In this document: positions 7,469-13,399 of the stretch, in pieces
Layout of the letters: the number at the start of each line of letters is the position of its first letter
How positions within the stretch are numbered: position 1 is the stretch's first letter
Source of the DNA: Acidobacteriota bacterium
Lineage (GTDB): Bacteria; Acidobacteriota; Terriglobia; Acidiferrales; UBA7541
DNA: 13,399 bases
NCBI GenBank assembly: GCA_003224515.1
Contig: QHZC01000149.1
Location: 1,114-14,512, forward strand
Direction of reading: 5' to 3'
Position numbers and translations under genes: made by a program
Notes under the pieces: generated by a model
Database searches by the model: none
Seen by the model: the letters and a program-made list of their open reading frames with translations, nothing else
Told to the model about the DNA's origin: nothing

Positions 7469-7489
7469 CTCGTGATTGCTGAAGCGAAG

Positions 7490-7580
7490 GGAGATTTCTC
7501 TCTTGGCGCGGGCCGACCCTTCACAGGAGCGAAGAAAAAGAAATATCGTCGGCCTGCTCCGTTCGAAATGACGGGGATGG
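7490..7580. repeat. Interspersed intergenic repeat remnant between scpA and scpB
   Basis: The segment contains gagatttctctctt near its start and ctccgttcgaaatgacgggg near its end. The latter resembles the repeat at 8471-8505 (cttcgctcggaatgacag), sharing the core CG.TCG.AATGAC. Elements of the form '..ttcgctcg.aatgac..' are, from memory, common between genes in acidobacterial genomes. The open frame reaching back from scpB passes through this repeat and is therefore not evidence of coding. Confidence 0.45.
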
Positions 7581-7627
7581 TTAAGCAGACAGATTGCAGG
7601 GTTGGATCGACTAAGCATGAGGCTAGG

Positions 7628-8392
7628 ATGACAAACCAAGAACGGAAAGCGGCACTGGAAGCGATTATTTATGCGGCGGATGAGCCGGCTACGATTGAGC
7701 AACTGGCGAAGGCGCTCGGCGAGGAAAAGCTGGCGGTGCAGGCCTCGCTGGATGAACTGGTGGCGAGCTATGCGAGCGAGGAGCGCGGGATCGAGGTTCG
7801 CGCGGTGGCGGGCGGGTACAAGTTGTATACCAAGCCGCAGCAGCATGACGTGGTGCGGAGGTTCATCAAGAGCCTGCGGCCGCCGCTGCGACTGTCCATG
7901 CCGGCGCTGGAGACGCTGGCCGTGATTGCTTACAAGCAGCCGGTGACGTCACCGGAGATTTCGGAGATTCGCGGCGTGAACACTTCCGGAGTGATCAGCA
8001 CGCTGTTGGACAAACACCTGATCACGACGGCAGGGCGGAAGGAAGTGATGGGGCGTCCGATCCTGTACAAGACCTCGAAGGAATTTTTGATGCGGTTTGG
8101 ACTGAGCGATCTGGAGGAGCTGCCGAGCTTGAAGGAGTTTGAGGCGTTGGCGAGGGAAGCGCTAGGAAGCGATGAAGGATTCGCGCTTCCGGAGGAAGGT
8201 TTTACGAACGAGGCGAGCATGGAGAGGCCTGCGGCCGGGAATAGCCCGCCGGGCGAGGCAAGGCCTGCCCCTCCAGAACTTGCGGCGATGGAAGCGCGGG
8301 AGGAATTACTGGAAGAGACCGCGGCGAATAATGAAGGGATGCCGGAAGCAGGGAGCGGCGAAGCTCAGAAAGCGGCAGCGGCTGGGGAATGA
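7628..8392 (+). CDS. scpB: Segregation and condensation protein B (ScpB)
   Basis: ScpB dimers bind the kleisin ScpA in the SMC complex. I place the start at ATG 7628 (MTNQERKAALEAIIYAADEP), where family similarity begins and a weak GAGG lies at 7619-7622. The frame is open back to a GTG at 7472, but those 52 codons pass through an intergenic repeat. The first winged helix covers about residues 5-80 (ERGIEVRAVAGGYKLYTKPQ), the second about 85-170 with the signature LSMPALETLAVIAYKQPVTS and EISEIRGVNTSGVISTLLDK, then GRPILYKTSKEFLMRFGL. Residues about 190-254 form an Ala/Glu-rich, probably disordered tail common in this family. The domains are intact, unlike those of several neighbours. Confidence 0.93.
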   Translation: MTNQERKAALEAIIYAADEPATIEQLAKALGEEKLAVQASLDELVASYASEERGIEVRAVAGGYKLYTKPQQHDVVRRFIKSLRPPLRLSMPALETLAVIAYKQPVTSPEISEIRGVNTSGVISTLLDKHLITTAGRKEVMGRPILYKTSKEFLMRFGLSDLEELPSLKEFEALAREALGSDEGFALPEEGFTNEASMERPAAGNSPPGEARPAPPELAAMEAREELLEETAANNEGMPEAGSGEAQKAAAAGE

Positions 8393-8470
8393 AAAGACAA
8401 AGTAAAGAGCTAACGAAGTAAGGAAAAGGCGAAGAGGAATTAACGCAGGGAACTGAAAGAAAAAAGAAGA

Positions 8471-8505
8471 GGGAAGCAGATTCCTCACTTCGCTCGGAAT
8501 GACAG
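8471..8505. repeat. Copy of a short interspersed repeat (..ttcgctcggaatgacag..)
   Basis: The core is gattcctcacttcgctcggaatgacag, lying in the 187-bp gap between scpB and the first RluB-like gene. It resembles the end of the 7490-7580 segment. The rest of this gap (8393-8579) is purine-rich on the plus strand and shows no gene. The element family is recalled from other acidobacterial genomes and not verified here. Confidence 0.5.
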
Positions 8506-8579
8506 TATTTTGCTTGCGCGCGAACAGAGAACAGAGCGGCCAGACGAAGCGGCCTATCCAGAAAGAGTAAATCCGAAAA

Positions 8580-9341
8580 ATGCAAGAGAGATTGCAGAAG
8601 ATTATTGCGCGGGCGGGGATTGCTTCGCGGCGGCACGCGGAGCTGCTGATCGCCAGCGGACAGGTGCGCGTGAATGGACGCGTGGTACGGGAGCTGGGGA
8701 CGAAGGCGGACGCAGCGAAAGACCGGATTGAGGCCGCGGGGAAAGTCGTCGAATCGAAGGAGGGGCGGCGCGTCTACATTGTGCTGAACAAGCCGCCGGA
8801 AGTGGTGTCGGCAATGGCGGACCCGGAAGGGCGGAAGACGCTGCGAAATTGTTTGCGCGGATTACCGGAGCGCGTGTTTCCGGTGGGGAATCTGGAGTAT
8901 GCGGCTTCGGGGTTGGTGTTTTTGACTAATGACGGGGAGCTGGCGGCGGAGATGCTGAAGAACTGGAGCGATCTTGAGCAGGTCTATCACCTCAAAGTGA
9001 AAGGAATGCTGACGCTGGCGGACCTGGAGCGGCTGGGAAAAGAGATCGGCGCGAAGATGCATACGGTGCGGCAGCCGGACGCAACGCGCGGGCGCACAGC
9101 AAATTATTGGTACGAAGTGCGGATGCGGGATTCGAAAAAGGAAGAGCTGCGGCGCGTATTGTTCAAGGAGAAGCATCCGCTTGAAAAATTGAAGCGCATC
9201 GGATTGGGGCCGCTGACGGTGGAAGGGATACCGCGGGGGAGATATCGGTTGATTGAGCAGAAGGAAGCGGAGAAGTTGCGCAAGTTACGGAAGGCGGGGA
9301 AGGAAACGAAGAAAGAAACGAGGAAAGAAAAAGGACTTTAA
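8580..9341 (+). CDS. RluB/RsuA-family pseudouridine synthase-like protein lacking the catalytic Asp
   Basis: The family isomerises a uridine in rRNA to pseudouridine with a catalytic Asp in the motif G-R-L-D-x-x-(T/S)-x-G. This 253-residue protein begins with an S4 RNA-binding domain (ERLQKIIARAGIASRRHAEL, about 3-60), has NKPPEVVSAMADPEGRKTL (70-88), then PVGNLEYAASGLVFLTNDG (101-119). The usual Arg-Leu-Asp is Asn104-Leu105-Glu106, so the catalytic Asp is Glu (codon 8895-8897) and the motif Arg is Asn. The later NRQIRRMF block of the family is also altered, here SKKEELRRVLF. The tail is Lys-rich (KKETRKEKGL). It is intact and well preserved over its length, which suggests a retained non-catalytic or altered RNA-binding role rather than decay. 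A true RluB with Asp at the same position follows at 9488. Confidence 0.88.
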   Translation: MQERLQKIIARAGIASRRHAELLIASGQVRVNGRVVRELGTKADAAKDRIEAAGKVVESKEGRRVYIVLNKPPEVVSAMADPEGRKTLRNCLRGLPERVFPVGNLEYAASGLVFLTNDGELAAEMLKNWSDLEQVYHLKVKGMLTLADLERLGKEIGAKMHTVRQPDATRGRTANYWYEVRMRDSKKEELRRVLFKEKHPLEKLKRIGLGPLTVEGIPRGRYRLIEQKEAEKLRKLRKAGKETKKETRKEKGL

Positions 9342-9342
9342 C

Positions 9343-9361
9343 ACCCCGACCGCGTCGGGGT
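9343..9361 (+). terminator. GC-rich hairpin after the RluB-like gene, possible terminator
   Basis: ACCCCGAC (9343-9350), loop CGC, GTCGGGGT (9354-9361) form a perfect 8-bp stem beginning two bases after the stop codon. It lacks a following T-run, so it may be an RNA 3'-end stabiliser or part of the palindrome-rich repeat that follows rather than a classic intrinsic terminator. Confidence 0.45.
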
Positions 9362-9402
9362 AGGCGCCGGGCACGGAGAGCTTAGAGAACCGAGAGAGAA
9401 AT

Positions 9403-9470
9403 GCACCGGTCTTAAGACCGGCCACTACAAAGGCGAGATGGAAGGCCACAGCCAGAAGTGGCTGTGGTAC
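9403..9470. repeat. Pair of perfect palindromes (REP-like element) between the two rluB genes
   Basis: CCGGTCTTAAGACCGG (9406-9421) is a 16-bp perfect palindrome. Twenty-four bases on, CCACAGCCA (9446-9454), loop GAAG, TGGCTGTGG (9459-9467) is a 9-bp perfect stem. The spacing and the 'caccggtcttaagaccgg ... cacag.ca gaag tg.ctgtgg' pattern match, from memory, a dispersed two-hairpin repeat frequent in acidobacterial intergenic DNA. It ends 20 bases before the ATG at 9488. Confidence 0.6.
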
Positions 9471-9487
9471 CAGAGAATCCAAGCACG

Positions 9488-10148
9488 ATGGCTTCGGAAA
9501 GATTACAGAAAATCATGGCCGCCAGCGGGATTGCCTCGCGGCGCAAGGCCGAGGAGATCATTGCGGCCGGGCGGGTCACTCTTAACGGCGAAGTGGTGGT
9601 GGACCAAGGTACCAAGGCCGATCCGGAGCGGGACGTGATTTGTGTGGATGGCGCGCCGCTGAAAAGCCGGGAGCGGCTCCTGTATTTCCTTCTGCACAAG
9701 CCGAAGGGTTACGTGACCACGGCCAGCGACCCCGAAGGGCGACCGACGGTCATGGAGCTGATGAAGAAATGTCCCGAACGCGTGTATCCGGTGGGGCGCC
9801 TGGACTATGCAAGCGAAGGATTGCTGCTGATGACTAATGATGGCGCGCTGGCGCAGAAGTTGATGAAAGCCGGCTCCCACACGCCGAATCACCATCGAAT
9901 TGGAGGATGGCGCGCGGGTGAAGACTTCGCCCGCGAAAATACGCCTGGTGCAGGACGGGGCAAATCCCTGGTATGAGGTGATTCTCATTGAAGGGCGGAA
10001 TCGGCAGATTCGGCGGATGTTTCAGCGGGTGGGATTTATGGTGGAAAAAATCAAGCGCGTGCAGCTGGGACCGTTGCTTCTGGATGTTCCTCCGGGAAAG
10101 TATCGTCCGCTGACGGTGCGGGAGGTGGCGCAACTGAAGAATATATGA
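9488..10148 (+). pseudogene. 23S rRNA pseudouridine synthase RluB-type, internal out-of-frame deletion
   Basis: ATG 9488 opens an S4 domain (MASERLQKIMAASGIASRRK) and the catalytic region HKPKGYVTTASDPEGRPTV and PVGRLDYASEGLLLMTNDG, with catalytic Asp106 (codon 9803-9805). After LMKAGSHTP (ending about 9886) this frame loses family similarity and stops at 9976. The rest continues in another frame from about 9888: TIELEDGARVKTSPAKIRLV, then EGRNRQIRRMFQRVGFMVEK and LGPLLLDVPPGKYRPLTV, ending at TGA 10146-10148. Family members have about 20-25 more residues between SH.P and LEDG (the K-T-Y-x-V-K strand and following helix). The active-site Asp and the NRQIRRMF block are canonical, in contrast with the neighbour at 8580. 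As read, no full-length enzyme is produced. Confidence 0.88.
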
Positions 10149-10217
10149 GTGAGAGAATGGCCACCGCGGATGAACCCGGATTGGCGGCAAGACAATGGGG
10201 GAAGTAGACTAGAAGGG

Positions 10218-11348
10218 ATGACGCGAACGATTGAAGACCTGATACCCGATTACCTGCGCAGCCTGCCTGTGTACGTTCCGGGAAAACCGATTGAAGAAGT
10301 GGAGCGAGAGCTGAAGATTCATGCGGTGAAGCTCGCTTCGAATGAGAACCCGCTGGGGCCTTCGCCGAAAGCGATTGCGGCGGCGCGGGCGGTGCTGGGG
10401 GATTCGAACCGGTACCCGGATGGTGGGACCTACGCGTTGCGGCAAACGCTGGCGGAACGGCGGGGAGTTTCGCCGCAAGAGATTTTTGTGGGGTTAGGAT
10501 CGAGCGAAATTATTGATTTGGCCGCGCGCGTGCTTTTGCGGGCCGGGCTGCAGGGGCTGACGTCCGAAGGAACGTACGCGCCGTTTTCGGTGGCGATTCG
10601 CGCCAGCGGCGCAGAGTTGGTGCTGGTGCCGCAGCGGCATTTTGCGTTTGACCTGAAGGCCATGGCGAATGCCATCACGCCGAAAACGGGCGTGATTTAT
10701 CTTGCGAACCCCAACAATCCGACGGGAAGCGCCTTTAGGCGCGAAGAATTTGACGAGTTTCTCGCGGTGATTCCGGACGACGTAGTGGTGGTGCTGGATG
10801 AGGCGTATATCCACTACGCCGTGAGCATGGGCTTGCGGGAATCGGTGGAAGCCTATCGCAAGAGAAAAAATCTGCTGATCCTGCGGACGTTTTCGAAGGT
10901 TTATGGATTGGCGGGGCTGCGCATCGGATATGCCATCGGCATGCCGGAGCTGCTTTCCGCGATGAATAAGTTGAAAACGCCGTTTAATACCTCGGGAGTG
11001 GCGCAGGCTGCGGCGCTGGCCGCGCTGGATGACAAGGAACACGTGACCCGGTGCATCGAAACGAATGCGAGGGAGCGGAAGCGCTTGAGCGAGGATTTGG
11101 CGAAGATGGGTTTCCAGCCAGTGCCAAGCGAAGCGAATTTTGTGTTTATTGTAGTAGGCCCGGATGCGAAGGCGCTGAGCGATGATCTACTGCAGATGGG
11201 CGTGATCGTGCGACCGCTGGGGTGGATGGGATTTCCAGAGGCGATCCGCATTTCGGTGGGGACGGCAGAAGAAAATGACAGATGTTTGTCGGTCATGGCG
11301 CGAGTGATCTTGAAGCGAGCGGGCAAGGGCGAACTTGCCGTGCGATGA
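10218..11348 (+). CDS. hisC: Histidinol-phosphate aminotransferase
   Basis: HisC is the PLP-dependent enzyme that converts imidazole-acetol phosphate to histidinol phosphate in histidine synthesis; close paralogues also act on aromatic amino acids. From ATG 10218 the protein is 376 residues. Visible motifs are KLASNENPLGPSPKA (38-51), YLANPNNPTG (161-170), VVVLDEAYIHY (190-200) and TFSKVYGLAGLRIGY (224-238) with PLP-binding Lys227, and the C-terminal IRISVGT with the substrate-carboxylate Arg345. The frame is open back to a GTG at 10149 and an ATG at 10170, but similarity begins at MTRTIEDLIPDYLRSLPVYV. The ribosome-binding site is not decisive: agaaggg abuts the ATG, and a G-rich run lies about 13 bases upstream. 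No defects are seen. The stop overlaps the next start in ATGA. Confidence 0.93.
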   Translation: MTRTIEDLIPDYLRSLPVYVPGKPIEEVERELKIHAVKLASNENPLGPSPKAIAAARAVLGDSNRYPDGGTYALRQTLAERRGVSPQEIFVGLGSSEIIDLAARVLLRAGLQGLTSEGTYAPFSVAIRASGAELVLVPQRHFAFDLKAMANAITPKTGVIYLANPNNPTGSAFRREEFDEFLAVIPDDVVVVLDEAYIHYAVSMGLRESVEAYRKRKNLLILRTFSKVYGLAGLRIGYAIGMPELLSAMNKLKTPFNTSGVAQAAALAALDDKEHVTRCIETNARERKRLSEDLAKMGFQPVPSEANFVFIVVGPDAKALSDDLLQMGVIVRPLGWMGFPEAIRISVGTAEENDRCLSVMARVILKRAGKGELAVR

Positions 11349-11788
11349 GAGTGCTGCTACCCGGTGGCGCAGAAGCCGGTGCCGACGCGATTCTTGAACT
11401 CCTGAAAAAATGCAAGACGATTGCAGTGGTGGGATTGTCTTCGAATCCGATGCGACCCAGTCATGGTGTGACGGAATACATGCAGGGTGTGGGCTATCGG
11501 ATTATTCCGGTGAACCCCAATGAGACGGAAGTTTTGGGGGAGAAGAGTTATGCGCGGCTGGAAGATGTGCCGGAGAAAATAGACATCGTTAACGTGTTCC
11601 GGCGCGCGGAGGAAGTGCCGCCGGTGGTGGCGAGCGCAATTCGAATTGGAGCGAAGGTCGTTTGGATGCAGCTGGGAATTGAAAACCAAGAGGCGGTGGA
11701 AATGGCGCGAGCTGCGGGGCTGGTGGCCATCGAGAATGCGTGCATTTTGGTGGAGCATCGGAGGAGAGCCAGAGAACTGAAGCAATAG
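11345..11788 (+). CDS. CoA-binding (YccU-like) Rossmann-fold protein
   Basis: 147 residues from ATG 11345, which overlaps the hisC stop by four bases (ATGA), indicating translational coupling. The N-terminal part of the fold shows KTIAVVGLSSNPMRPSHGV (24-42), a glycine-rich nucleotide loop, then GYRIIPVNPNETEVLGEK and the late strand KVVWMQLGIENQEAVEMA, ending IENACILVEHRR. These are hallmarks of the CoA-binding domain family related to the alpha subunit of succinyl-CoA synthetase. Family members bind CoA but their role is not established. It is the last gene before the strong terminator at 11817. Confidence 0.9.
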   Translation: MRVLLPGGAEAGADAILELLKKCKTIAVVGLSSNPMRPSHGVTEYMQGVGYRIIPVNPNETEVLGEKSYARLEDVPEKIDIVNVFRRAEEVPPVVASAIRIGAKVVWMQLGIENQEAVEMARAAGLVAIENACILVEHRRRARELKQ

Positions 11789-11816
11789 GCGAGTGACAAT
11801 TGGGAAGGGCCTGGAG

Positions 11817-11846
11817 GCCCGCGCGAGGACGGTGCGCGGGCTTTTT
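11817..11846 (+). terminator. Strong intrinsic terminator of the trpS-hisC gene run
   Basis: GCCCGCGC (11817-11824), 9-base loop, GCGCGGGC (11834-11841) and five T's (11842-11846) form a textbook Rho-independent terminator, 28 bases after the CoA-binding gene stop. The minus-strand gene converging from the right has no matching T-run on its side, so the signal is mainly for plus-strand transcripts. Confidence 0.88.
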
Positions 11847-11888
11847 GATCTTAGGAAACAAGGAAAAAAACTGAAGATGACGATTTTA

Positions 11889-11925
11889 CGCAGAGAACAC
11901 GAAGGTCGCAGAAAGTGCAGAGAAG
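11889..11925. repeat. Imperfect short tandem units (cgcagagaa-like) in the convergent gap
   Basis: The run cgcagagaa, cacgaaggt, cgcagaaag, tgcagagaa is an imperfect ~9-base unit repeated about four times. Similar 'cacagagaa cacagaggt' strings occur, from memory, between genes in many environmental genomes. The remainder of 11847-11946 is A/G-rich without a gene. Confidence 0.45.
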
Positions 11926-11946
11926 AAGGCGAAGACGATCGGAGAC

Positions 11947-13101
11947 TCAGCGAGAGGGAAGAGGGAAGACCAGGAGATTGCGCTTGCCCGTAATGACGAC
12001 GGCAAGGAAGCGGCCGTCAGGAGAGATGGCGAAATCGCGGAAGGTGAGGCCGTGAAGGATGGAAATGGGCTGCGGTTGCGAGACCAGAACGTCCTGTCCC
12101 GATGACGCAGCGGGAAGCGGAGGAAGATCGAACCAGACGAGATCGCCGGATTTTTTCTCGAGGGAGCGTTTGAGAAGAATGCGGGATTCGTCAGGCGACC
12201 AGCGAAAGACACCGAGACCGACGCGAAGACGGGCCGCATGATTGGGTGAAGTGAGATCGCGAATTTCAAGGATTTCCTTGTCAATGAAATAAGCAACTTT
12301 CTTGCCGCTGGGGGGGACATTCACGCCGCCTTCATAGCCATCCAGCGTTGCCAACTCCTTGTCAACATCACGGAGCAGGTCGAGGCGCTGCAGACGATTG
12401 GGGCCGGTCATGGCGTGATCTTGCTCTACAGCAACAACCGAATTCGTTCCTGGGATCGGGACGACGTCGCGGAAGGTGCGGCCATCGTAGGGGGACTTGC
12501 CGGGGCCGCTGTCAAGCCGGGTGGATTTCAAGGCGAACAGCATGCGAGGCTTTGCGGCTTCGGAAAGGAAATTGACGGTGACATTGTCGGGAAGAAAGAA
12601 GGGAGCGGCGGCACCGGGAATCACGCTGTCGCCTTTGGCGATGTGAATTTCGTGGCCGCTGTCGTCGAGGAGAAGGGTCATGAAGGAATCTTCGGTCTTG
12701 CCGGAATCGTCGACGACGGTAGTGGTGAGAAGTCCGGCGAGGATGAGGTGAGCATTGGGAGACCAGAGGAGGGAATCGACGATGTAGCTGAAAGGCTGGT
12801 TACCGCGGTTGAATTTCTGGCCCTCGAGAAGGCGGCGGCGCTTACCACTGGCGTCCTGCAGCCAGATGTCATCGTGCTCGAGGTCGTAGAGCTTGGTTTT
12901 GAAGTTGCGATGAACGGAATAGACGATGCGGTTGTCGGGAGCCAACGCGAAGGAAGTGATGTCTTCTTCAATGGTTTGGAGGGGCTTATCGAGATTTTGG
13001 GCGAGGGCGGGCGGAAGGGCGCAGCAGCCCAAGAGGATGCAGAGGAACGAACAAATCGGGCGGGGCCAGTGCGAGAGGTTAGAGAAGCAGGGGCGGGTCA
13101 T
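11947..13101 (-). CDS. Secreted beta-propeller-like (PD40/TolB-type) protein
   Basis: 384 residues from ATG 13101. A signal peptide is clear: positively charged start, hydrophobic PICSFLCILLGCCALPPALA (15-34) and a likely signal peptidase cut after ALA (before Gln35). The mature part carries repeated propeller-blade motifs of the type 'F.(L/W)SPD...I': SFALAPDNRIVYSV, SLLWSPNAHLILAG, FRWSPDESRILL and FAISPDGRFLAVVI, spaced along the chain. This points to a TolB/WD40-like propeller in the periplasm or outside the cell. No catalytic domain is visible and the ligand is unknown. Cys residues in the signal region do not form a proper lipobox. It starts 15 bases after the stop of the VOC-family gene, so the two are probably one transcript. 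Confidence 0.75.
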   Translation of the reverse strand: MTRPCFSNLSHWPRPICSFLCILLGCCALPPALAQNLDKPLQTIEEDITSFALAPDNRIVYSVHRNFKTKLYDLEHDDIWLQDASGKRRRLLEGQKFNRGNQPFSYIVDSLLWSPNAHLILAGLLTTTVVDDSGKTEDSFMTLLLDDSGHEIHIAKGDSVIPGAAAPFFLPDNVTVNFLSEAAKPRMLFALKSTRLDSGPGKSPYDGRTFRDVVPIPGTNSVVAVEQDHAMTGPNRLQRLDLLRDVDKELATLDGYEGGVNVPPSGKKVAYFIDKEILEIRDLTSPNHAARLRVGLGVFRWSPDESRILLKRSLEKKSGDLVWFDLPPLPAASSGQDVLVSQPQPISILHGLTFRDFAISPDGRFLAVVITGKRNLLVFPLPSR

Positions 13102-13116
13102 GGCTTGTGCGCAACA

Positions 13117-13399
13117 TCATTGTACGGGATGTGATGCCGTGTAGGGATTGCAGCACGGGGCCTGCGCGGGCTCGAATTCCATGAATTCGACGCGGGTGAG
13201 GTCGGGATCGTAGATGTCGAAGGACCATTTGCCGTCACGTCCGATTTCGGGCTCACCGGTGGTCCTGAGGCCGCGCGTGCGGAGGCGAGCGACGGTGGAT
13301 TTAATTTGTTCGACGGGCAAGGAGAAATGATTTTGTACGCCGCGCTCCTGTTTGTCCGTGGTAGGCGAGATATTGAGCATGTATTCGATCCAGTCGGTC
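13117..13399 (-). CDS. VOC (glyoxalase/bleomycin-resistance fold) family protein, 5' end outside window
   Basis: The frame is open to the right edge of the window: TDWIEYMLNISPTTDKQERG, then VQNHFSLPVEQIKSTVARL, GEPEIGRDGKWSFDIYDPDL and TRVEFMEFEPAQAPCCNPYT before the TGA at 13119-13117. This is the C-terminal beta-alpha-beta-beta-beta module of the vicinal-oxygen-chelate fold: NHFSL offers a metal-ligand His and VEFMEF the paired Glu typical of the family. The ATG at 13380 is internal, because similarity continues upstream to the window edge. Substrates of such proteins vary widely (glyoxalases, dioxygenases, antibiotic-binding proteins), so no specific reaction is assigned. Confidence 0.85.
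   Translation of the reverse strand, partial: TDWIEYMLNISPTTDKQERGVQNHFSLPVEQIKSTVARLRTRGLRTTGEPEIGRDGKWSFDIYDPDLTRVEFMEFEPAQAPCCNPYTASHPVQ

Noticed and set aside
7472..7627. N-terminal extension of ScpB from the GTG at 7472
   Set aside because: The added 52 residues have no family similarity and are encoded by an interspersed repeat; the conserved start is ATG 7628.
12415..13134. Plus-strand open frame of 239 codons opposite the propeller gene
   Set aside because: It is low-complexity Gly/Glu/Val-rich sequence antisense to a protein with a signal peptide and propeller repeats.
1..13399. CRISPR array, tRNA, rRNA, transposase or phage genes
   Set aside because: No regularly spaced direct repeats, no tRNA-like cloverleaf noticed by eye, and no transposase, integrase or phage protein in any frame.

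Overview
The window is a GC-rich bacterial chromosome segment dominated by housekeeping genes. Gene order (trpS - small membrane protein - scpA - scpB - two RluB/RsuA-type pseudouridine synthases - hisC - CoA-binding protein), the style of the hybrid sensor kinase and the short interspersed palindromes all suggest an uncultured soil-type Acidobacteriota. That assignment is inferred from remembered families, not from a database search.

Layout. Bases 2-145 hold the end of a LytTR-type response regulator. Bases 146-809 have no intact gene but contain gene debris: a possible remnant of a membrane protein, followed by a decayed copy of the first ~40 codons of an acyl-CoA dehydrogenase whose fuller copy lies 3.2 kb away. 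On the minus strand (3529-810) is a PAS-GAF-HisKA-HATPase-REC hybrid sensor kinase, broken exactly at the phosphoacceptor His box. The plus strand then carries an acyl-CoA dehydrogenase lacking an internal segment (3843-4900), trpS with an unusual internal insertion (5123-6385), a small membrane protein, scpA with a disturbed 3' end, scpB, an RluB-like protein without the catalytic Asp, a second RluB with a canonical active site but an internal out-of-frame gap, hisC, and a YccU-like CoA-binding protein that overlaps hisC by 4 bp. A strong intrinsic terminator (11817-11846) ends this run. The minus-strand genes at the right edge are a VOC-family protein (entering from outside the window) and, 15 bp downstream of it, a secreted beta-propeller-like protein.

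How the genes relate. ScpA and ScpB are the kleisin and winged-helix partners of SMC in chromosome condensation. TrpRS and RluB serve translation and ribosome maturation, and HisC makes histidine. The acyl-CoA dehydrogenase would feed fatty-acid or amino-acid oxidation if intact.

The most striking feature is repeated damage. Four genes (kinase, acyl-CoA dehydrogenase, scpA, second rluB) each have recognisable sequence on both sides of a break but in different frames, with roughly 5 to 40 residues missing at the join. Either the genome or the assembly has suffered several small out-of-frame deletions. I did not find a convincing new defence, mobile or RNA system. The best biological lead is the degenerate, probably non-catalytic RluB paralogue encoded directly upstream of a canonical one.
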